Assembly (NCBI GenBank): GCA_031289325.1 | Contig: JAITPS010000127.1 | Coordinates: forward strand, 1-9,886 | From: Candidatus Methanovirga meridionalis | GTDB taxonomy: Archaea; Methanobacteriota; Methanobacteria; Methanobacteriales; Methanobacteriaceae | Direction of reading: 5' to 3' | Length of the DNA: 9,886 nt | Shown here: piece by piece, positions 7,590-9,886 of the stretch | Position numbering within the stretch: the stretch's first letter is position 1 | Layout of the letters: each line of letters begins with the position of its first letter | Notes under the pieces: model-generated | The model's database searches: none | The model's input: the letters and a program-made list of their open reading frames with translations, nothing else | What the model was told of the DNA's origin: nothing | Program-made: the position numbers and the translations under genes

Positions 7590-7628
7590 TTATCATCCAA
7601 AATTTAAGAATTTTTCCAGAATGACTAT

Positions 7629-7663
7629 AAATAATAACAAATTAAGTTAAATAGTAACAAATT
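7629..7663. repeat. Stray 20-bp unit overlapping the mod stop codon
   Basis: Positions 7629-7648 are a perfect consensus copy of the 20-bp repeat found at 7061-7260. The following bases (7649-7663, AAATAGTAACAAATT) continue as most of a second copy and form the last codons of mod (Val-Thr-Ile-stop). The array is thus split by the A+T-rich segment, and its outer end is part of the mod coding sequence. Confidence 0.9.
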
Positions 7664-9575
7664 TAGCAAAACCATTGGATGAAAGATTTTCTTTAAGATT
7701 AGCCTTATCAGAATCCGTTAAGCTATTATCCTTAAAAACAATAATAGGTTTAGTGTCAAACTCATTTTTCAATTCTATTAACTCATTAGAAATATCATTC
7801 ATGATTTCATCATCAAAACAAAAGAATAAAATTCCATTTTCAACAGAATAAACTGTTTTACCTGAACCTAAAACCCTTTTTTCAATTTTAGAATTTAAAT
7901 TTAATCCCTCATCTAATAAGAAACCAAAAATTAAATCATAGTCATTTCTTCCATAAACAATATTATCTTTACCATAAGATTCAATGGTTTTATGAATCTC
8001 ATCAGGATTATCATTCCATTTTATAAGATTTGAAGAATCCAATTTAAAAACTTTAAATCCAATGTCTAAGTCTTTGTTATCAGATTCAGATAATATTTTA
8101 TCTCCAGCTCTACGGATTCTTTCTTTACCAATATCTGTAATATTTTTATATCCTGCTTTATAAACTTCTGATTTAGGATCAATTTGTTCTGGTAATTGAA
8201 CCATTATAAATTTCCTATTTTCATCATCATCGTTGTTTAAATCTATGACAGCATGTGCAGTAGTTGATGAACCACTGAAAAAATCTAAAATAATTGTATT
8301 TTTCGTGTTTGTCATGATTAACATTCGTTTAATTAAATTCAAAGGTTTTTGCCCACTCTTAAATGTGGGAATATCTGATTCATTTTGAATATTATTATAT
8401 GGTATGTCCTCCCATATATCTGATAGTGGTGTGGCAATTGTTTTTGTTCCAATAGAATCAACAGGTTTATATGATGTTTCCAAAAAATTCATCAATCTTC
8501 CATTTAGAAAATATAATTTTCTTCCATCTTCTCTTTGATAAATAATAACTTTATTTTTATTATTAATAGATTTTGTCTTTTCAGGAGATTCTTTATAATA
8601 TTTTGTATCAAAAATATTATTAGTATTGGTTAAATAAAATTCTTTAAATTTTTTATGGGTAAGAGATAAATCTCCTAATTTTGTATTATTATCAATGATG
8701 TCTTTTTCTTTTAAAATATCAATTAATGGATAAAATTTATTATTTTCATGGTCATAAAAACTATTAAAATGTGTATCCCACATCCCCATTTTTTTAACAT
8801 AAGCAGGGATATAATTATAGTGTATAATGTTCTTTGAATATAATAATATGAATTCTTTAACTTTTACAGGTTTATTTGCTTTAGTTTTAAATCCTCCAGG
8901 TCCTCCAGTTTTGATTGTTAGTATAGTAACTAAATTTTCCTCCCCAAAAATTTCATCACAAATCTTTTTAAGATTACTCACTTCATTATCATCAATACTT
9001 ATAAAAATTACACCATCATCAGTTAATAGTTTTCTTGCTAAAATTAAGCGGGGATACATCATGTTAAGCCAATTTGTGTGAAATCTGCCAGTTCCTTCTG
9101 TATTTGTTGATAGTGATTTACCTTCTTCATCAACTTGATTTGTAATTTCTTGGTAATTTTTTAAATTATCTTTAAAATTATCTTTGTATATGAAATCTTT
9201 GCCCGTGTTGTATGGTGGATCTATGTAAATCATTTTTATTTTGTTTCTGTATGAATTTTGCAGGATTTTTAAAACTTCTAAGTTGTCTCCTTCTATGTAT
9301 AAATTTTCTGTTTCATCCCAGTTTTTACTTTCTTCTTTGCACGGTCTTAAAGTTCCTGTTGATTCTTCATAAGCATATTTTTCAGCTTCTGATTTTCCAT
9401 ACCAATTGAAACCATATTTTTCAGTTTTATCTTCAATATCTTTTCCTAAGAGTTGTTTCAATTCTTCAAAATCTATTTTTCCATCTGTGACTATTTGGGG
9501 AAAAATTTCTTTTAATCTTTTTTTATTTTCTTCAACAATGTTTAAGCTCTTACCTTCATATTTTACTTCTTCCAT
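7647..9575 (-). CDS. mod: Type III DNA adenine methyltransferase, Mod subunit
   Basis: Mod transfers a methyl group from S-adenosylmethionine to adenine N6 in a short asymmetric site and gives the restriction complex its specificity. The order of motifs is that of beta-class enzymes: EGDNLEVLK at 95-103, catalytic DPPYNTGKDF (motif IV) at 119-128, then the SAM-binding DFFSGSSTTAHA (motif I) at 431-442. The region between, roughly 216-395, is the likely target-recognition domain and predicts nothing about the site by eye. The N-terminus (KYGFNWYGK, TGTLRPCKEESKNWD) and C-terminus (GFKVFKLDSSNLIKW near 506-520) are typical of Type III Mod proteins. At 642 aa it is complete and of normal length. 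The start ATG at 9575 has only a weak purine-rich site (AAAGAGAATTGATAG) before it. No simple-sequence repeat lies inside the gene, unlike many phase-variable bacterial mod genes. The last codons run into a 20-bp repeat unit. Confidence 0.95.
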   Translation of the reverse strand: MEEVKYEGKSLNIVEENKKRLKEIFPQIVTDGKIDFEELKQLLGKDIEDKTEKYGFNWYGKSEAEKYAYEESTGTLRPCKEESKNWDETENLYIEGDNLEVLKILQNSYRNKIKMIYIDPPYNTGKDFIYKDNFKDNLKNYQEITNQVDEEGKSLSTNTEGTGRFHTNWLNMMYPRLILARKLLTDDGVIFISIDDNEVSNLKKICDEIFGEENLVTILTIKTGGPGGFKTKANKPVKVKEFILLYSKNIIHYNYIPAYVKKMGMWDTHFNSFYDHENNKFYPLIDILKEKDIIDNNTKLGDLSLTHKKFKEFYLTNTNNIFDTKYYKESPEKTKSINNKNKVIIYQREDGRKLYFLNGRLMNFLETSYKPVDSIGTKTIATPLSDIWEDIPYNNIQNESDIPTFKSGQKPLNLIKRMLIMTNTKNTIILDFFSGSSTTAHAVIDLNNDDDENRKFIMVQLPEQIDPKSEVYKAGYKNITDIGKERIRRAGDKILSESDNKDLDIGFKVFKLDSSNLIKWNDNPDEIHKTIESYGKDNIVYGRNDYDLIFGFLLDEGLNLNSKIEKRVLGSGKTVYSVENGILFFCFDDEIMNDISNELIELKNEFDTKPIIVFKDNSLTDSDKANLKENLSSNGFAKFVTI

Positions 9576-9615
9576 TCTATCAATTCTCTTTTTTTTTGCT
9601 TTTATTGGTTTTTTA

Positions 9616-9627
9616 CTTATATTATAA
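9616..9627 (-). promoter_or_regulatory. Candidate TATA box of mod
   Basis: The minus strand reads TTATAATATAAG, centred about 46 nt before the mod ATG. With normal archaeal spacing the transcript would begin near 9595 and have a leader of about 20 nt. This fits the weak ribosome-binding site. It is a motif match in A+T-rich DNA. Confidence 0.4.
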
Positions 9628-9651
9628 TCTTAACTCTTTTTAATATTATTG

Positions 9652-9680
9652 CTCTATAATTGTAACACTCTATAATTGTA
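9652..9680. repeat. Pair of 13-bp direct repeats upstream of the mod TATA box
   Basis: CTCTATAATTGTA occurs at 9652-9664 and 9668-9680, 16 bp apart. The second copy ends in the TGTA that begins the 11-bp array. The pair lies 25-50 bp upstream of the TATA box, where archaeal activators bind, so an operator is possible. Confidence 0.6.
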
Positions 9681-9886
9681 CTAAAAATGTACTAAAAATG
9701 TACTAAAAATGTACTAAAAATGTACTAAAAATGTACTAAAAATGTACTAAAAAGGTACTAAAAATGTACTAAAAATGTACTAAAAATGTACTAAAAATGT
9801 ACTAAAAATGTACTAAAAATGTACTAAAAATGTACTAAAATTGTACTAAAAATGTACTAAAAATGTACTAAAAATGTACTAAAAAT
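9677..9886. repeat. Nineteen tandem 11-bp repeats upstream of mod, reaching the window edge
   Basis: Nineteen units of exactly 11 bp, consensus TGTACTAAAAA, run from 9677 to 9885, plus one base, and may continue outside the window. Only two units differ: 9754 starts GG and 9831 ends in T. Each unit has an A5 tract and a GTAC palindrome. An A-tract once per helical turn is the classic arrangement for bent DNA. There are no spacers, so it is not a CRISPR array. The region 9681-9886 holds no gene that I can see. Confidence 0.97.

Noticed and set aside
7261..7628. A replication origin in the A+T-rich repeat segment
   Set aside because: No origin recognition box-like G-string motif and no cdc6/orc1 gene is present; A+T-richness and repeats alone do not support it.
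8827..9627. Plus-strand open frames opposite mod (and 6382-6573 opposite res)
   Set aside because: They are antisense to clearly conserved coding sequence, lack ribosome-binding sites and show no recognisable protein features.
9677..9886. The 11-bp and 20-bp arrays as CRISPR arrays
   Set aside because: Units are contiguous with no unique spacers, and no cas gene is present.

Overview
The window is very A+T-rich. Ribosome-binding sites are of the GGAGG/GGTGAT type, TATA-like boxes precede genes, and two Asn/Thr/Tyr-rich frames look like archaeal surface proteins. This suggests a low-GC methanogen of the Methanobacteriales (Methanosphaera or Methanobrevibacter type); that is an inference from style, not from a marker gene. 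Every gene supported here lies on the minus strand, so transcription runs from the right edge to the left edge.

Right half (about 4060-9886): a complete Type III restriction-modification system. The mod gene (9575 to 7647, 642 aa) has a DPPY motif followed by a DFFSGSSTTAHA motif, as in beta-class N6-adenine methyltransferases. The res gene (7041 to 4060, 993 aa) has a superfamily 2 helicase/ATPase and a C-terminal PD-ExK nuclease. Mod and Res would form the Mod-Res complex that methylates one strand of a short asymmetric site and cuts unmethylated DNA after ATP-driven travel. Each gene has its own tandem array upstream: 19 exact-length 11-bp units (9677-9885) before mod and 10 exact-length 20-bp units (7061-7260) before res. 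The 605-bp mod-res gap also holds an extremely A+T-rich 138-bp duplication and one stray 20-bp unit that runs into the mod stop codon.

Middle (3544-4034): two small genes follow res closely. One encodes an unrecognised 82-aa protein, the other a 45-aa single-pass membrane peptide. Spacing suggests they belong to the res transcript. After them comes an orphan Shine-Dalgarno plus 8-codon frame that leads nowhere.

Left half (1-3543): a surface-protein region. A 498-codon frame (3543-2050) has no ATG start and appears frameshifted near its 3' end, so it is called a pseudogene. It is followed by an intact promoter, a 150-aa secreted protein with two cysteines, and a secreted protein cut by the window edge (455 codons visible). 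The last has a signal peptide, helical segments around a long Gly-rich hydrophobic hairpin, and an Ig-like start of its C-terminal part.

The points most worth following up are the two helically spaced arrays placed before the two halves of the restriction system, the two small genes behind res, and the hydrophobic-hairpin secreted protein.
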